Assembly (NCBI RefSeq): GCF_014836425.1
Contig: NZ_JACSQW010000008.1
Location: 19,699 to 83,698 of the forward strand
Direction of reading: 5' to 3'
DNA: 64,000 nt
From: Limosilactobacillus avistercoris
GTDB taxonomy: Bacteria; Bacillota; Bacilli; Lactobacillales; Lactobacillaceae
The position numbers were made by a program, and so were the translations under genes. The notes beneath the pieces were generated by a model, which was given only the letters and a program-made list of their open reading frames with translations, had not been told where the DNA came from and did not search any database. Position 1 is the first letter of the stretch. Each line of letters starts with the position of its first letter. Below are positions 27,105 through 37,273 of this stretch, one piece after another.

Positions 27105-29750
27105 GTGGCAAAGAAAATGACGCCAATGATGGAACAGTACCAAAAGGTTAAGGATCAGTATCCGGATGCATTTTTATTTTATCGTTTAGGAGACTTTTAT
27201 GAACTCTTTAACGATGATGCTGTTAAAGGTGCACAGTTACTTGAATTAACTCTGACAACAAGAAATCATAGTGCAAAGAACCCGATCCCAATGTGTGGGG
27301 TTCCACATCGAGCAGTTAATAGCTATGTGGATGTCTTGATTGACAAGGGATATAAGGTAGCAATCTGTGAACAAATGGAGGATCCCAAGAAGGCTAAGGG
27401 AATGGTTAAGCGGGCCGTTACCCGGTTAATTACACCAGGAACCCAGATGGATTTAAATGGTGATCAAGCAAAGAGCAATAATTACTTAGCTGGGATTATG
27501 CGCCAAGATGATTACTACTATTTAGCATATACTGACTTATCAACTGGTGAATTAAAGACCACTGATTTTTCAAGTGAAGATGAGACGATTAATGAGTTAA
27601 TCAACTTGCAAAGTCGTGAAGTAGTCATTGATGATTCGGTTGAAGATGACTTTAAACAACAATTAACTAAGCGCAATATTCTTCAATCGCACCAACCAGA
27701 AATTGTTAAGGGCGCTGAAGTGAGTTATTTAACCCAGGATTTAACTGATAAGGGGCAGCAAGCAGTTGTCTCACTTTTGGTTTCTTATCTGTTAACAACC
27801 CAAAAACGGTCACTTGCTCACTTACAAAAAGCAATTTCTTACCGGCCAAGTTCCTTTATGAAGATCGATCATTATTCTAAAACGAACCTTGAATTGATGA
27901 CCAATATGAGAAGTGGTAAGCGTCAAGGAACGTTAGCCTGGTTGCTTGATGAAACTAAAACGGCAATGGGGAGTCGCCTTTTAAAGCGGTGGCTCGATCG
28001 GCCGCTCATTGATCCTAAGCAGATTAGTGCCCGTCAGGATAAGGTTCAGGAACTTCTTGAACACTATTTTGAGCGCAATAATATCCAGCAAGAATTAATT
28101 AAGGTATATGATCTAGAGCGGCTTGCTGGACGTGTAGCATACGGAAGCGTTAATGGACGTGATCTGATCCAGCTTAAGACGTCGCTGCTCCAGGTCCCGA
28201 AGATTAAGTATACTTTGGAGACGCTTGATGCGCCTGCATTTACTGACTTGGAAAAACAACTGGATCCACTAACTGATATTGCATCACTGATTGATAATTC
28301 GATTGTGGATGATCCACCAATTAGTGTCACTGAGGGTGGAGTAATCAAGGATGGTTACGATAAACAACTTGACGAATATCGGGATGCAATGAATAACGGT
28401 AAACAATGGATTGCTGACTTACAGGAGCAAGAGCGCAAGGTGACTGGGATTAATAACCTTAAGATTGGATACAACCATGTCTTTGGTTATTACATTGAAG
28501 TAACCAAGGTTAACCTCAGTAAGATTCCTCGTGATCGTTATGAACGAAAGCAAACATTAGTAAATGCGGAACGGTTCTCAACCCCTGAATTAAAAGAAAA
28601 GGAGGCATTGATTTTAGGTGCTCAGGAGAAGTCAACTGCGCTTGAATACGATGTCTTTGTTAAAATACGGGAGAAAGTTAAAAAGCAAATTAAACGTTTA
28701 CAAAGCCTAGCTAAAGCATTATCTGAATTAGATGTTTTACAAAGTTTTGCGGTAGTTAGTGAGGATTACCATTTTGTTCGTCCAGCAATGAATACGGGTC
28801 ATGTGTTAAAGATCAAGGATGGTCGCCATCCCGTTGTTGAAAAGTTTATGGGACATCAGGAATATGTACCTAATGATGTTTTAATGGATGATTCTACTGA
28901 TATTCTCCTAATTACTGGTCCTAACATGTCTGGTAAGAGTACTTATATGCGTCAATTGGCATTGACTGCGGTAATGGCACAGATGGGGTGTTTTGTTCCT
29001 GCTGAGCGGGCGGAATTACCGATTTTTGATCAGATCTTTACTCGAATTGGGGCAGCTGATGACTTAATTTCTGGGGAAAGTACCTTTATGGTTGAAATGA
29101 TGGAAGCAAATAATGCTTTAGTTCATGCGACGGATCGAAGTTTAATCCTATTCGATGAAATTGGTCGGGGGACTGCTACCTATGACGGGATGGCACTTGC
29201 TCAAGCGATTATTGAATATATCCACGAGCATTTACGGGCAAAGACGCTTTTCTCAACTCACTACCATGAATTAACTGCGCTTGAAACAACCCTACCACGG
29301 TTAAAAAATGTCCACGTTGGAGCAACTGAAAAGAATGGGGAACTGGTCTTCCTTCATAAGGTTAGTGCTGGTCCTGCTGATAAGTCATACGGGATTCACG
29401 TGGCTAAATTAGCGGGGATGCCAGATAAGTTGCTCAAACGTGCTGACCAAATCCTCAGTTTGTTAGAAAAGAAGGATGTAAAATTACCAACGATTTCTTC
29501 AACGACTAATCAGCAAACGGAACCAAATAAGATTAAAGAAAAGGCAGTTCAGCCACTGAAGCCGACGGTCACCGAACAGCCATTAGTCGATCCCAATGGT
29601 CAAATGGAACTATTTGGTACTCCTAAACCAAAGCCAAAGGATCCGGCTGCAACGAAGATTATTAAACAGTTAAAGAACCTCAACCTAATGGGGATGACAC
29701 CAATGGATGTGATGAATCAGATCTATCAATGGCAGCAAAAGTTAAAGTAA
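27105..29750 (+). CDS. mutS: DNA mismatch repair protein MutS
   Basis: Recognises mismatches and recruits MutL. The mismatch-reading F-x-E motif is F31-Y32-E33. Walker [10 protein letters not shown] lies at 605-613, with Walker [11 protein letters not shown] and the STHYHEL segment following. The 881-residue protein ends in a region with a beta-clamp-like QMELF motif near residue 842. The start is GTG, chosen from the RBS cggggtgaa at 27091-27099. It is followed 10 bases later by mutL. SOS control is not evident. Confidence 0.97.
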   Translation: MAKKMTPMMEQYQKVKDQYPDAFLFYRLGDFYELFNDDAVKGAQLLELTLTTRNHSAKNPIPMCGVPHRAVNSYVDVLIDKGYKVAICEQMEDPKKAKGMVKRAVTRLITPGTQMDLNGDQAKSNNYLAGIMRQDDYYYLAYTDLSTGELKTTDFSSEDETINELINLQSREVVIDDSVEDDFKQQLTKRNILQSHQPEIVKGAEVSYLTQDLTDKGQQAVVSLLVSYLLTTQKRSLAHLQKAISYRPSSFMKIDHYSKTNLELMTNMRSGKRQGTLAWLLDETKTAMGSRLLKRWLDRPLIDPKQISARQDKVQELLEHYFERNNIQQELIKVYDLERLAGRVAYGSVNGRDLIQLKTSLLQVPKIKYTLETLDAPAFTDLEKQLDPLTDIASLIDNSIVDDPPISVTEGGVIKDGYDKQLDEYRDAMNNGKQWIADLQEQERKVTGINNLKIGYNHVFGYYIEVTKVNLSKIPRDRYERKQTLVNAERFSTPELKEKEALILGAQEKSTALEYDVFVKIREKVKKQIKRLQSLAKALSELDVLQSFAVVSEDYHFVRPAMNTGHVLKIKDGRHPVVEKFMGHQEYVPNDVLMDDSTDILLITGPNMSGKSTYMRQLALTAVMAQMGCFVPAERAELPIFDQIFTRIGAADDLISGESTFMVEMMEANNALVHATDRSLILFDEIGRGTATYDGMALAQAIIEYIHEHLRAKTLFSTHYHELTALETTLPRLKNVHVGATEKNGELVFLHKVSAGPADKSYGIHVAKLAGMPDKLLKRADQILSLLEKKDVKLPTISSTTNQQTEPNKIKEKAVQPLKPTVTEQPLVDPNGQMELFGTPKPKPKDPAATKIIKQLKNLNLMGMTPMDVMNQIYQWQQKLK

Positions 29751-29760
29751 GGTGACATAG

Positions 29761-31752
29761 ATGGGAAAGATCCATGAATTAACAAATGTTTTAGCAGATC
29801 AGATTGCCGCAGGTGAAGTGATTGAACGCCCTGCATCGATTGTTAAGGAATTGGTAGAAAATTCTTTGGATGCTGATAGCAAGAGAATCGATATTATTGT
29901 TGAGAATTCTGGATTAGATAGCATTAGGGTAATTGATGATGGCTCGGGAATCGCTTCTGATGACGTAAAAATTGCGTTTAAGCGTCATGCTACCAGTAAG
30001 ATTGCGACGAGACGGGATCTTTTTAAGGTAAAAACAATGGGCTTTCGGGGTGAAGCTTTACCAAGTATTGCTTCTGTTGCTGATGTTACTTTAACGACAG
30101 CAACTCCAGAAAGTACCAGTGGTTCTTTAATCCATATTCATGGTGGTGAATTGGTTGATTTAAAACCAGGGCCAGCACGTCAGGGGACTGATGTAGTCGT
30201 CCGTGAATTATTTTTTAATACCCCAGCCCGGTTAAAGTACCTCAAATCACCACAGACAGAATTAGCCCGAATTACTGATATCGTAAACCGATTGGCATTA
30301 GCTAACCCCCAAGTAGCGTTTAGCCTTACTCATAACAATAAGGAATTATTTCGAACTGCCGGAAATGATAATCTCCAACAGGTTGTGGCAGCTATTTATG
30401 GAATTCAAGTCGGTAAAAAGATGTTACCGTTTGCGGGTGAAGATAATGATTTTCAGATTGATGGTTTAGTATCGTTACCTGAACTTACGCGAGCATCACG
30501 GCAATACATTACAATTACTATTAACCACCGTTATATTCGTAATTTTGAATTGACTAAGGCAATTATCAATGGTTATGAATCAAAGTTAATGGTTGGCCGC
30601 TACCCAATTGCCGTTCTTAATATTCAACTTGATCCGGTGTTGGTTGACGTCAATGTTCACCCAGCAAAACGGGAAGTACGATTAAGCAAAGAACCGGAAC
30701 TATCAGCATTAATCTCTAAAGTGATTCGTCAGCGGATATCAACAGAAAATCTTATTCCTGATGTTGATGCTAACCAATTTATCCCGGATGAACCAGATGT
30801 GGATAATTTGGAGCACCAATTAAGTGAAGCCGCTAAGCAATACACAACCCCAAGTACTGCTTTTCATCCCCAGTCTTCAGCTACCGTAGTTAAGAATGGG
30901 GGACCAGCAGATGCTGATGCTAGTGATAGTGTCGTTCGGGAGCCCATTGTAATTCACAAAAAAGATGAATTAGCGAGTTCGCAAATGCAGGCATTCGACC
31001 AGCGGTATCAGGATGAGGGGATTGCATACCCATTTGGAAGTCCAGATGAACAGGCACCGCAAAAGCCTGTAAAAGCAGAAAATATTGAGCTAGATGTTCA
31101 AGATAAGAGTGATCAATCTAAGAAACGTTTTCCAAACTTACAGTATATCGGTCAGTTACAGGGAACATTCCTGTTAGCTCAAGCAAGTGATGGTCTGTAT
31201 ATTGTTGATCAACATGCGGCGCAGGAGCGGATTAATTATGAACGATTCCGAAAAGAGATTGGCCAGGTAAGTGATGATCAACAAGCCTTTTTAGTACCGT
31301 TAGTTCTAAATTATTCAACGGTTGATACAATGACAATCACTCAGCATTTAGATGTGCTTGAAGCTGTTGGTCTCCATCTCGAATCGTTTGGTCCTAATAG
31401 CTTTATCCTGCGTTCCCATCCAACCTGGTTTGCGGAGGGGCAAGAAGAAGCAACCACTAATGAAATGATTGAATGGTTAATTAATGACGGTAAGATCTCA
31501 GTCCATGATTTTCGTCAACGAACCGCAATCATGATGAGTTGTAAACGGGCGATTAAAGCCAATCACCACCTTGATGATCGTGAAGCAAAAGCACTTTTAC
31601 AACGGCTACCAAAATGTGAGAATCCCTTTAATTGTCCTCACGGGCGGCCTGTGACCGTGCACTTTAATGATCGAGATCTGGAAAAAATGTTTAAACGGAT
31701 TCAAGATTCACATGTTCCGTTTGCTCAAGATTTTGATGAACACGAATTTTAA
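29761..31752 (+). CDS. mutL: DNA mismatch repair protein MutL
   Basis: Mismatch repair matchmaker and nicking endonuclease. The GHKL ATPase motifs are intact ([27 protein letters not shown]). The C-terminal half has the metal-dependent nuclease motif DQHA-x2-E-x4-E from residue 483, plus SCKRAIKAN and CPHGRP, so it should be nuclease-competent as in bacteria without MutH. A variable linker spans about 335-455. Length 663. The RBS is aaggtga, 8 bases from the mutS stop. Confidence 0.97.
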   Translation: MGKIHELTNVLADQIAAGEVIERPASIVKELVENSLDADSKRIDIIVENSGLDSIRVIDDGSGIASDDVKIAFKRHATSKIATRRDLFKVKTMGFRGEALPSIASVADVTLTTATPESTSGSLIHIHGGELVDLKPGPARQGTDVVVRELFFNTPARLKYLKSPQTELARITDIVNRLALANPQVAFSLTHNNKELFRTAGNDNLQQVVAAIYGIQVGKKMLPFAGEDNDFQIDGLVSLPELTRASRQYITITINHRYIRNFELTKAIINGYESKLMVGRYPIAVLNIQLDPVLVDVNVHPAKREVRLSKEPELSALISKVIRQRISTENLIPDVDANQFIPDEPDVDNLEHQLSEAAKQYTTPSTAFHPQSSATVVKNGGPADADASDSVVREPIVIHKKDELASSQMQAFDQRYQDEGIAYPFGSPDEQAPQKPVKAENIELDVQDKSDQSKKRFPNLQYIGQLQGTFLLAQASDGLYIVDQHAAQERINYERFRKEIGQVSDDQQAFLVPLVLNYSTVDTMTITQHLDVLEAVGLHLESFGPNSFILRSHPTWFAEGQEEATTNEMIEWLINDGKISVHDFRQRTAIMMSCKRAIKANHHLDDREAKALLQRLPKCENPFNCPHGRPVTVHFNDRDLEKMFKRIQDSHVPFAQDFDEHEF

Positions 31753-31769
31753 AAGAGGAGTACAAGAGA

Positions 31770-32372
31770 ATGTATGAATACCTAACAGGATTGGTTACAA
31801 TCGTTAAGCCACGTTACATTGTAGTAGAGGTAAATGGCATTGGTTACCAGTTGCTAGTTGCAAACCCCTATCGTTACCATGTCGACAAGCAGGAGAAAGT
31901 AACAGTATATGTTTACCAGGCAGTTCGTGATGATGATATTTCACTGTTTGGCTTTAATGATGAGGATGAAAAACAACTTTTCTTGCAATTAATTAACGTT
32001 TCGGGAATTGGTCCCAAGAGCGCTTTAGCGATTTTGGCTAACCCGGATCATGATGGGTTGATTAATGCAATTGCAAATGATGATGTTAAGTATTTGACTA
32101 AGTTCCCAGGAATTGGTAAAAAGACCGCTTCACAAATCTGCTTGGATCTTAAGGATAAGATTGAACAATTAACCACAACCGAAACGGATCTCTTCAAACC
32201 ATTATCAACAGCCGAGGCAGCTGCTAACGATGCCTTGCAAGATGCACTAGAAGCATTAACTGCCTTAGGTTACAAGGAACGAGATGTTAAACGAATCAAG
32301 AAAGAATTAGAGAAAGAACCAGTAACTTCTACAGAAGAATACCTTCGCCATGCGTTAAGACTATTAAATTAA
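31770..32372 (+). CDS. ruvA: Holliday junction branch migration protein RuvA
   Basis: Tetrameric junction-binding subunit of the RuvAB motor. The 200-residue protein has an OB-fold N-terminal domain, tandem helix-hairpin-helix motifs ([14 protein letters not shown] and [16 protein letters not shown]) and a C-terminal RuvB-contact domain after an acidic linker. The RBS agaggag precedes the ATG. It lies between mutL and ruvB. Confidence 0.96.
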   Translation: MYEYLTGLVTIVKPRYIVVEVNGIGYQLLVANPYRYHVDKQEKVTVYVYQAVRDDDISLFGFNDEDEKQLFLQLINVSGIGPKSALAILANPDHDGLINAIANDDVKYLTKFPGIGKKTASQICLDLKDKIEQLTTTETDLFKPLSTAEAAANDALQDALEALTALGYKERDVKRIKKELEKEPVTSTEEYLRHALRLLN

Positions 32373-32389
32373 AGGAGGGTGGTTAAAGG

Positions 32390-33406
32390 ATGGCAAACCA
32401 GGATGAACATGAAATTGTTTCTGGTGAGACAACAGGAAAGGAAGAGGCAGCAATTGAACTAACACTTCGTCCACAAACACTAGCTGATTATATTGGCCAA
32501 ACAAAAATCAAGCACGAATTAAGTGTTTATATTAAGGCAGCTAAAGAACGTGAAGAAGCTTTAGATCATGTCCTTTTATATGGCCCACCAGGTCTAGGGA
32601 AAACTACCCTAGCGATGGTAATTGCAAATGAATTAGGAGTAAACATTAAAACCACCAGTGGTCCGGCAATTGAAAAGCCGGGTGATTTGGTTGCACTGTT
32701 AAATGAGCTAAAACCAGGTGATGTTTTGTTTATTGACGAAATTCACCGGTTACCAAAAATGGTTGAAGAAATGCTATATTCTGCCATGGAGGATTACTAT
32801 ATTGATATTGTGATTGGTGAAGGACCAACAGCCCATCCTGTTCATTTTCCTTTACCGCCATTCACCTTAATTGGGGCTACTACTCGTGCAGGGATGTTGT
32901 CTGCACCATTGCGGGATCGTTTTGGAATTGTGGAACACATGAACTACTATAACCAGGATGAATTAACTAAGATTATTTTTCGTTCTGCAAAAATTTTCCA
33001 AACCAAAATTGAGGATGAAGGTGCTCACGAATTAGCCCTTCGCTCTCGGGGAACGCCACGGATTGCTAACCGACTATTAAAGCGGGTGCGTGACTTTGCT
33101 CAGGTTGCGGGAAAAGGTTCAATTGATTCGGTTAGTGTTCAACGGGCACTTAAATTGCTTCAAGTTGATGATCAGGGACTTGATGAGATTGACCGTAAAC
33201 TTCTGCTAACAATGATCAACTACTATAATGGCGGACCAGTTGGCCTAAAAACGATTGCTGCTAATATTGGTGAAGAGAAATCAACAATTGAAGAAATGTA
33301 TGAGCCATACCTTCTCCAGATTGGTTATTTAACAAGAACGGCACGGGGACGAATGGTGACTGCAGCAGCCTATAAGCATTTAGGCTTAGAGTACCCAACA
33401 AAGTGA
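32390..33406 (+). CDS. ruvB: Holliday junction branch migration ATPase RuvB
   Basis: AAA+ hexameric motor that drives branch migration with RuvA. Walker [10 protein letters not shown] lies at residues 65-73, Walker [10 protein letters not shown] near 115, sensor ATTRAG and arginine finger in the LRDRFG region. The C-terminal winged helix is intact. Length 338. An RBS (aaaggagg) precedes the ATG. The stop overlaps the upstream end of the next frame. Confidence 0.97.
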   Translation: MANQDEHEIVSGETTGKEEAAIELTLRPQTLADYIGQTKIKHELSVYIKAAKEREEALDHVLLYGPPGLGKTTLAMVIANELGVNIKTTSGPAIEKPGDLVALLNELKPGDVLFIDEIHRLPKMVEEMLYSAMEDYYIDIVIGEGPTAHPVHFPLPPFTLIGATTRAGMLSAPLRDRFGIVEHMNYYNQDELTKIIFRSAKIFQTKIEDEGAHELALRSRGTPRIANRLLKRVRDFAQVAGKGSIDSVSVQRALKLLQVDDQGLDEIDRKLLLTMINYYNGGPVGLKTIAANIGEEKSTIEEMYEPYLLQIGYLTRTARGRMVTAAAYKHLGLEYPTK

Positions 33407-33414
33407 GGCAGGCA

Positions 33415-34437
33415 ATGAGTAAATATTTTGAAATTGAGCGTTCTAAGAATGGTTTGCGGGCCGGAAAGTTAGTTCTCGATAATTTCCAGTTAGCAACGCC
33501 ATTACTTGTTCATTCAGGAAGGGTAAACCATTACTTGCTTCCAAAACAAGTCTGGGAAACAAACACGCGGGCCCTGTATTATGATCCAGTTATTTTTGCA
33601 GAGGAATTGGGGAAAAAGCAGTTAAGTGACTTACCTAATTTACGTCAATTGTTCGCCTGGAAAGGGGCATTGTTTACCACTTCTGGAGCAGAAGAAATAG
33701 CAAGATTAGCTAAACCACGAGGGTATAAAGCTAATGGGGTTAATTTTCGTTTGCCAAATGAAGGACAGTTAATAAGCCTATCTCCTAAAGAAGCGCTTCA
33801 GCTACAAGAACATTTAGGAGCCAATATAAGTGAACAACTTTATCGGGCGGTTGATTATTATGCGCCAGTTGATGACTTAACTGCCGGAGTAGAATTGACT
33901 AATCGGTGGGCTATTAACGCTGATAATTCACTTTTTCCGGTCACGGGCGGTGGATTAAAGGAGCTTCATCGTAAGAGTCTTGCTTCATTAGAGGGACAGT
34001 TTGGCTACCGAATTACCCAAATAGAACAGATTGACACGATTATGGAAGTAAAACGCAATCTTTCAACTGTTATAAAAATGCTACCATCTGAAAGCCTTCG
34101 GGTAACTAAGGTCAAGGCTAATCTTGAGCAAGTAATAGCTGCATTGTCTGCAGGAATTGATGTTATTTATTCTGACGTTGCTGTTCATGAGGCAGTAATG
34201 GGGAATGTATTGGTAGCAGATGGAAAACGACTTAACTTTGATCATGCCCACTTTGCTAATGACTGGGGACCAATTGATCAAAATTGTGGTTGTCCTGTAT
34301 GTACTAGTCATTATTCACGGGCATTCCTTCATTACCTTGCAAAAACTGATTCGTCACAATATTTGAATTTGATTTTGGAACATAATTTATTTTGGCTTAA
34401 TCAATTTATTATTAAGTTTCGTTCCCAGATTAATTGA
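33415..34437 (+). CDS. Degenerate tRNA-guanine transglycosylase (Tgt) paralogue
   Basis: 340 residues that align along the full length with Tgt, the enzyme that exchanges guanine 34 for queuine or preQ1. The zinc site survives: C-x-C-x2-C in CGCPVC and a histidine 27 residues later in EHN, with YSRAFLHYL in the usual place. The catalytic sites do not: the TDSGGFQ motif is TTSGAEE, the nucleophile segment FDCVLPTR is YSDVAVHE, and the GGLAVGE substrate loop is lost. Activity as a transglycosylase is therefore unlikely. The frame starts at a GTG overlapping the ruvB stop; the ATG at 33415 is preferred. It occupies the place after ruvB where queA and tgt sit in relatives. Confidence 0.75.
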   Translation: MSKYFEIERSKNGLRAGKLVLDNFQLATPLLVHSGRVNHYLLPKQVWETNTRALYYDPVIFAEELGKKQLSDLPNLRQLFAWKGALFTTSGAEEIARLAKPRGYKANGVNFRLPNEGQLISLSPKEALQLQEHLGANISEQLYRAVDYYAPVDDLTAGVELTNRWAINADNSLFPVTGGGLKELHRKSLASLEGQFGYRITQIEQIDTIMEVKRNLSTVIKMLPSESLRVTKVKANLEQVIAALSAGIDVIYSDVAVHEAVMGNVLVADGKRLNFDHAHFANDWGPIDQNCGCPVCTSHYSRAFLHYLAKTDSSQYLNLILEHNLFWLNQFIIKFRSQIN

Positions 34438-34527
34438 TTTAGGCCACTATTCTCCCTAGGTATGTAGCTTTTTACCGTGTTTTTTGTTACAGTTAAACTT
34501 GAAGAATTTTGAAGGGATGGATATTCA

Positions 34528-34986
34528 GTGAACGGGTTAAACTTTTTAAACCTCGGTGCTGCCTCAAGCAGTGCCAGCAGTTATTCTGGAATGATTTTGA
34601 TCATTCTGATGATTGCTTTAATGTATTTCTTTATGATTCGCCCACAACAAAAGCAACGGAAGCAACATCAAGATATGATGAGTCAGTTGCACAAGGGTGA
34701 TGAAGTTGTCACTATTGGTCGGATGCACGGGAAGATTGATTCAATTAACCATGAAGACCGGACAGTTACTTTAGACTGTGAAGGAATTTACTTAACCTTT
34801 GATATGGTTGCAATTGCGCGGGTCGTTAAGCCCGCTACTGATGCAAAAGATAAGGCTGAAAGTAAGGAAAACAAGGAATCATCTAAAAAGGATGAAGCTA
34901 GCTCAGATGCAAAAGAAGAACTAGCTGCATCTGATTCTGCCAAGAGTGAAGCACCAGCATCAGATGCTGATAATGACGAAAAGTAA
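34528..34986 (+). CDS. yajC: Preprotein translocase subunit YajC
   Basis: Small membrane protein associated with the Sec translocon. A membrane segment lies at about residues 19-38, directly followed by the hallmark MIRPQQKQRKQHQ and the YajC core (GDEVVTIGRMHGKID). The 152-residue protein carries a longer than usual acidic/alanine-rich tail of about 55 residues. The start is GTG at 34528, with gaaggga at 34511-34517. In relatives it follows tgt; here it follows the Tgt-like gene. secDF is not nearby. Confidence 0.92.
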   Translation: MNGLNFLNLGAASSSASSYSGMILIILMIALMYFFMIRPQQKQRKQHQDMMSQLHKGDEVVTIGRMHGKIDSINHEDRTVTLDCEGIYLTFDMVAIARVVKPATDAKDKAESKENKESSKKDEASSDAKEELAASDSAKSEAPASDADNDEK

Positions 34987-35008
34987 TTGACACGTTTGGC
35001 AAAACGTG
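34987..35008 (+). promoter_or_regulatory. -35 element overlapping a perfect inverted repeat upstream of gnd
   Basis: A consensus TTGACA (34987-34992) begins right after the yajC stop, and a perfect repeat CACGTTT-GGCA-AAACGTG (34991-35008) overlaps it. The matching -10 is poor (gacact/acactt near 35010). The arrangement resembles a repressor operator over a promoter; alternatively the repeat is a short terminator without a T-run. Confidence 0.4.
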
Positions 35009-35028
35009 GGACACTTTTAAAGAATGTT

Positions 35029-35080
35029 ATTGCAAGCCTTTTAGTTTGCAATTTCATAATGGTAATGATTGATTACCATT
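35029..35080 (+). other. Two short hairpins in the gnd leader
   Basis: ATTGCAA/TTGCAAT (35029-35035 with 35046-35052) and a perfect 9-bp hairpin AATGGTAAT-gattg-ATTACCATT (35058-35080). Neither has a long T-run. They lie 60-110 bases before the gnd start and may stabilise or control the gnd mRNA, or end yajC transcription. Confidence 0.45.
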
Positions 35081-35140
35081 ATTACTATTGAGTGTTGCAT
35101 TTTCGCTCATCACGACTGTAAAACAGGAGGGAATTTTAGA

Positions 35141-36049
35141 ATGCAAATTGGATTGATTGGTTTAGGTAAGATGGGGATTCACCTTGCCCAAAACATGATG
35201 AACAATGGTAACGATGTTGTTGCCTTTGATTTAAGCAAGGACCTTGTTGACGAAGCAGGTTCTTACGGTGCTACTAAGGCTTACAGCTTGGAAGAAATGG
35301 TTTCTAAGCTTGACAAGCCTCGTACAGTTTGGGTAATGGTTCCTGCTGGTAAGCCAACTGACGAAACCATGGACAAGTTAGCTGAATTACTTGATGCCGA
35401 TGACGTTGTTATTGACGGTGGTAATACTTTCTGGAAGGATTCTATGCGTCACAACCGCATGTTTACTGAAAAGGGTATTCACTACTTCGACTGCGGTTCC
35501 TCCGGTGGTTGGAAGGGTGCCCTTAAAGACGGTAACTTCATGATCGGTGGGGATGACAAGGAAGTCTTTGACGAACGTCTTGCCCCACTTTACGATGGTA
35601 TCGCTGAAAAGGACGGTTACCTTTACACTGGTAAGGCTGGTTCAGGTCACTACCTTAAGATGGTTCACAACGCTATCGAATACGGTATGATGGAAGCAAT
35701 TGGTGAAGGTTTCGAAATCCTTGAAGCTTCTGACTTTGATTACGATAACGCTGCTGTTTCTAAGATGTGGAACCATGGTTCAGTTATTCGTTCATGGCTG
35801 ATGGAATTGGCTCAAGAAGCCTTTGAAAAGGATCCACACCTTGATAAGATTGCTGGTCGGATGCACAGTTCTGGTGAAGCTCACTGGACTTTGATGGATG
35901 CAATGGACAAGCATGTTCCAGCTCCAGTTATTTACGAAGCATTGAGTGCTCGTTTCCGTTCAATGCAAGATGACAGCTTCGATGGTAAGGTTGTTTCTGC
36001 ATTGCGGAATGGTTTCGGTGGCCACGCAATGGACAAGGCTAAGAAGTAA
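35141..36049 (+). CDS. gnd: Decarboxylating 6-phosphogluconate dehydrogenase, short (NAD+-type) form
   Basis: Oxidises 6-phosphogluconate to ribulose-5-phosphate and CO2 in the phosphoketolase pathway. The Rossmann motif GLGKMG is at the N-terminus, SSGGWKGALK near residue 118 binds substrate, and the catalytic lysine lies in YLKMVHNAIEYGMM. At 302 residues it is the short GntZ/YqeC-like form, often NAD+-dependent, rather than the 470-residue form. The frame extends upstream to 35069, but ggaggg at 35127-35132 fixes the ATG at 35141. Codon use is strongly biased (ctt, ggt, aag, gac/tac), as for a highly expressed gene. Confidence 0.93.
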   Translation: MQIGLIGLGKMGIHLAQNMMNNGNDVVAFDLSKDLVDEAGSYGATKAYSLEEMVSKLDKPRTVWVMVPAGKPTDETMDKLAELLDADDVVIDGGNTFWKDSMRHNRMFTEKGIHYFDCGSSGGWKGALKDGNFMIGGDDKEVFDERLAPLYDGIAEKDGYLYTGKAGSGHYLKMVHNAIEYGMMEAIGEGFEILEASDFDYDNAAVSKMWNHGSVIRSWLMELAQEAFEKDPHLDKIAGRMHSSGEAHWTLMDAMDKHVPAPVIYEALSARFRSMQDDSFDGKVVSALRNGFGGHAMDKAKK

Positions 36050-36074
36050 ACCATTTAAATGCTAATAATAAAAC

Positions 36075-36127
36075 GGAAAGGATGATATAGGATTGTCCAC
36101 GATTTTATATTAAGCCTTTCCTCTTTT
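36075..36127 (+). terminator. First terminator after gnd
   Basis: ggaaagg (36075-36081) pairs with cctttcc (36115-36121) around a long A/T-rich loop; tctttt follows. Confidence 0.6.
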
Positions 36128-36130
36128 ATA

Positions 36131-36173
36131 AATGGGTCTAGGTATTCATAAGTGAGTGCCTAGCCCCATTTTT
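36131..36173 (+). terminator. Second terminator after gnd
   Basis: aatgggtctagg (36131-36142) pairs with cctagccccatt (36159-36170) with one mismatch, then ttt. A tandem pair of terminators would suit a strongly expressed gene. Confidence 0.75.
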
Positions 36174-36204
36174 ATGTAGTAAACCTAGACTTTTAATTGC
36201 TTTG

Positions 36205-36242
36205 TCGGTAGAATTAATGTTTTTCGGTAGAATTAATGTTTT
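36205..36242 (+). repeat. Perfect tandem 19-bp direct repeat (two copies)
   Basis: tcggtagaattaatgtttt occurs twice head to tail. It lies directly upstream of the extended -10 promoter of nrnA, covering its -35 to -65 region. Confidence 0.85.
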
Positions 36243-36260
36243 AATCGAACTAGTTAGCAG

Positions 36261-36269
36261 TGATATAAT
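36261..36269 (+). promoter_or_regulatory. Extended -10 promoter of nrnA
   Basis: TGATATAAT, consensus TATAAT with upstream TG, 34 bases before the ATG. No clear -35. Confidence 0.6.
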
Positions 36270-36303
36270 TTAAAAAGCATTAATTTAGAAACGGAGATAC
36301 AAC

Positions 36304-37257
36304 ATGGCTGATCAATTAGAAGTAATTCTTGAACAAATAAAAAAATATAATAAGATCATTATCCACCGTCACCAACGTCCCGATCCGGATGCAATTGGTT
36401 CACAGGTTGGTTTAGCTGAGATTATCAAAGCTTCTTTCCCGTATAAGCAAGTTTACATTGTCGGAAAAGATATTCCTGGTCTAGATTGGATTGGACAAAT
36501 GGATGATATCGAAGGGCAAATGTTTGACGATGCATTAGTAATTGTTACTGATACGGCAAATGCTCCGCGGATTGATGATCGTCGGTTTGATAATGGTGAT
36601 GAGTTAATTAAAATTGATCACCACCCTAATGATGAACCATACGGTGATCTAATGTGGGTTGAACCTGAAGCATCAAGTTGTTCGGAAATGGTCTATTCCT
36701 TTTATCAACACTTCGCAAAGGAATTAAAGTTACCGAAGAAGGCTGCTTCAGCACTTTATGCGGGTATCATTGGGGATACCGGACGGTTCTTGTATCCCGC
36801 TACTACTCCACGAACAATGTTGGTTGCAGGTGCACTAATGGCAGCTGGCGCCGATGCTGCGGCAATTAGCCAACGGGAAAATGAAATTTCAGAACCGGTT
36901 GCTCGTTTATCCGCCTATGTTTATGAGAACCTAACGATTAATGATAGTGGTGCTGCTTATATTATTTTAGATAATGATACCTTAGCTAAATTTGGGATTG
37001 CTGAATCTGGTACCTCTGCTGTTGTTTCACTTCCAGGAAGGATCCAAGATGTCCTTGCCTGGGCAATCTTTGTAGAGCAGGAAGATGGCCACTTTAGAAT
37101 TCGGTTACGCTCAAAAGGACCAGTTATTAATGAACTCGCCAAGCAGCATGATGGTGGTGGTCACCCCTTAGCAAGTGGTGCAAAGGCAGCTGATCGTGAT
37201 GAAATTGAACAAGTTGTTAAAGAATTAGATATATTAGTAAGTAAATACCAAAAATAA
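36304..37257 (+). CDS. nrnA: Bifunctional oligoribonuclease/PAP phosphatase NrnA
   Basis: DHH-family phosphoesterase that degrades 2-5 nt RNAs and in some species dephosphorylates pAp. DHH motifs: HRHQRPDPDAIGS near residue 21, ALVIVTDTAN near 78, and IDHHPND with D105-H106-H107. The DHHA1 domain ends with the GGGHPLASGA motif near residue 281. Length 317, usual. It begins after an RBS (cggagat) and is followed 16 bases later by the helicase gene. Confidence 0.92.
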   Translation: MADQLEVILEQIKKYNKIIIHRHQRPDPDAIGSQVGLAEIIKASFPYKQVYIVGKDIPGLDWIGQMDDIEGQMFDDALVIVTDTANAPRIDDRRFDNGDELIKIDHHPNDEPYGDLMWVEPEASSCSEMVYSFYQHFAKELKLPKKAASALYAGIIGDTGRFLYPATTPRTMLVAGALMAAGADAAAISQRENEISEPVARLSAYVYENLTINDSGAAYIILDNDTLAKFGIAESGTSAVVSLPGRIQDVLAWAIFVEQEDGHFRIRLRSKGPVINELAKQHDGGGHPLASGAKAADRDEIEQVVKELDILVSKYQK

Positions 37258-37273
37258 GGAAGGGAGGCCAATA

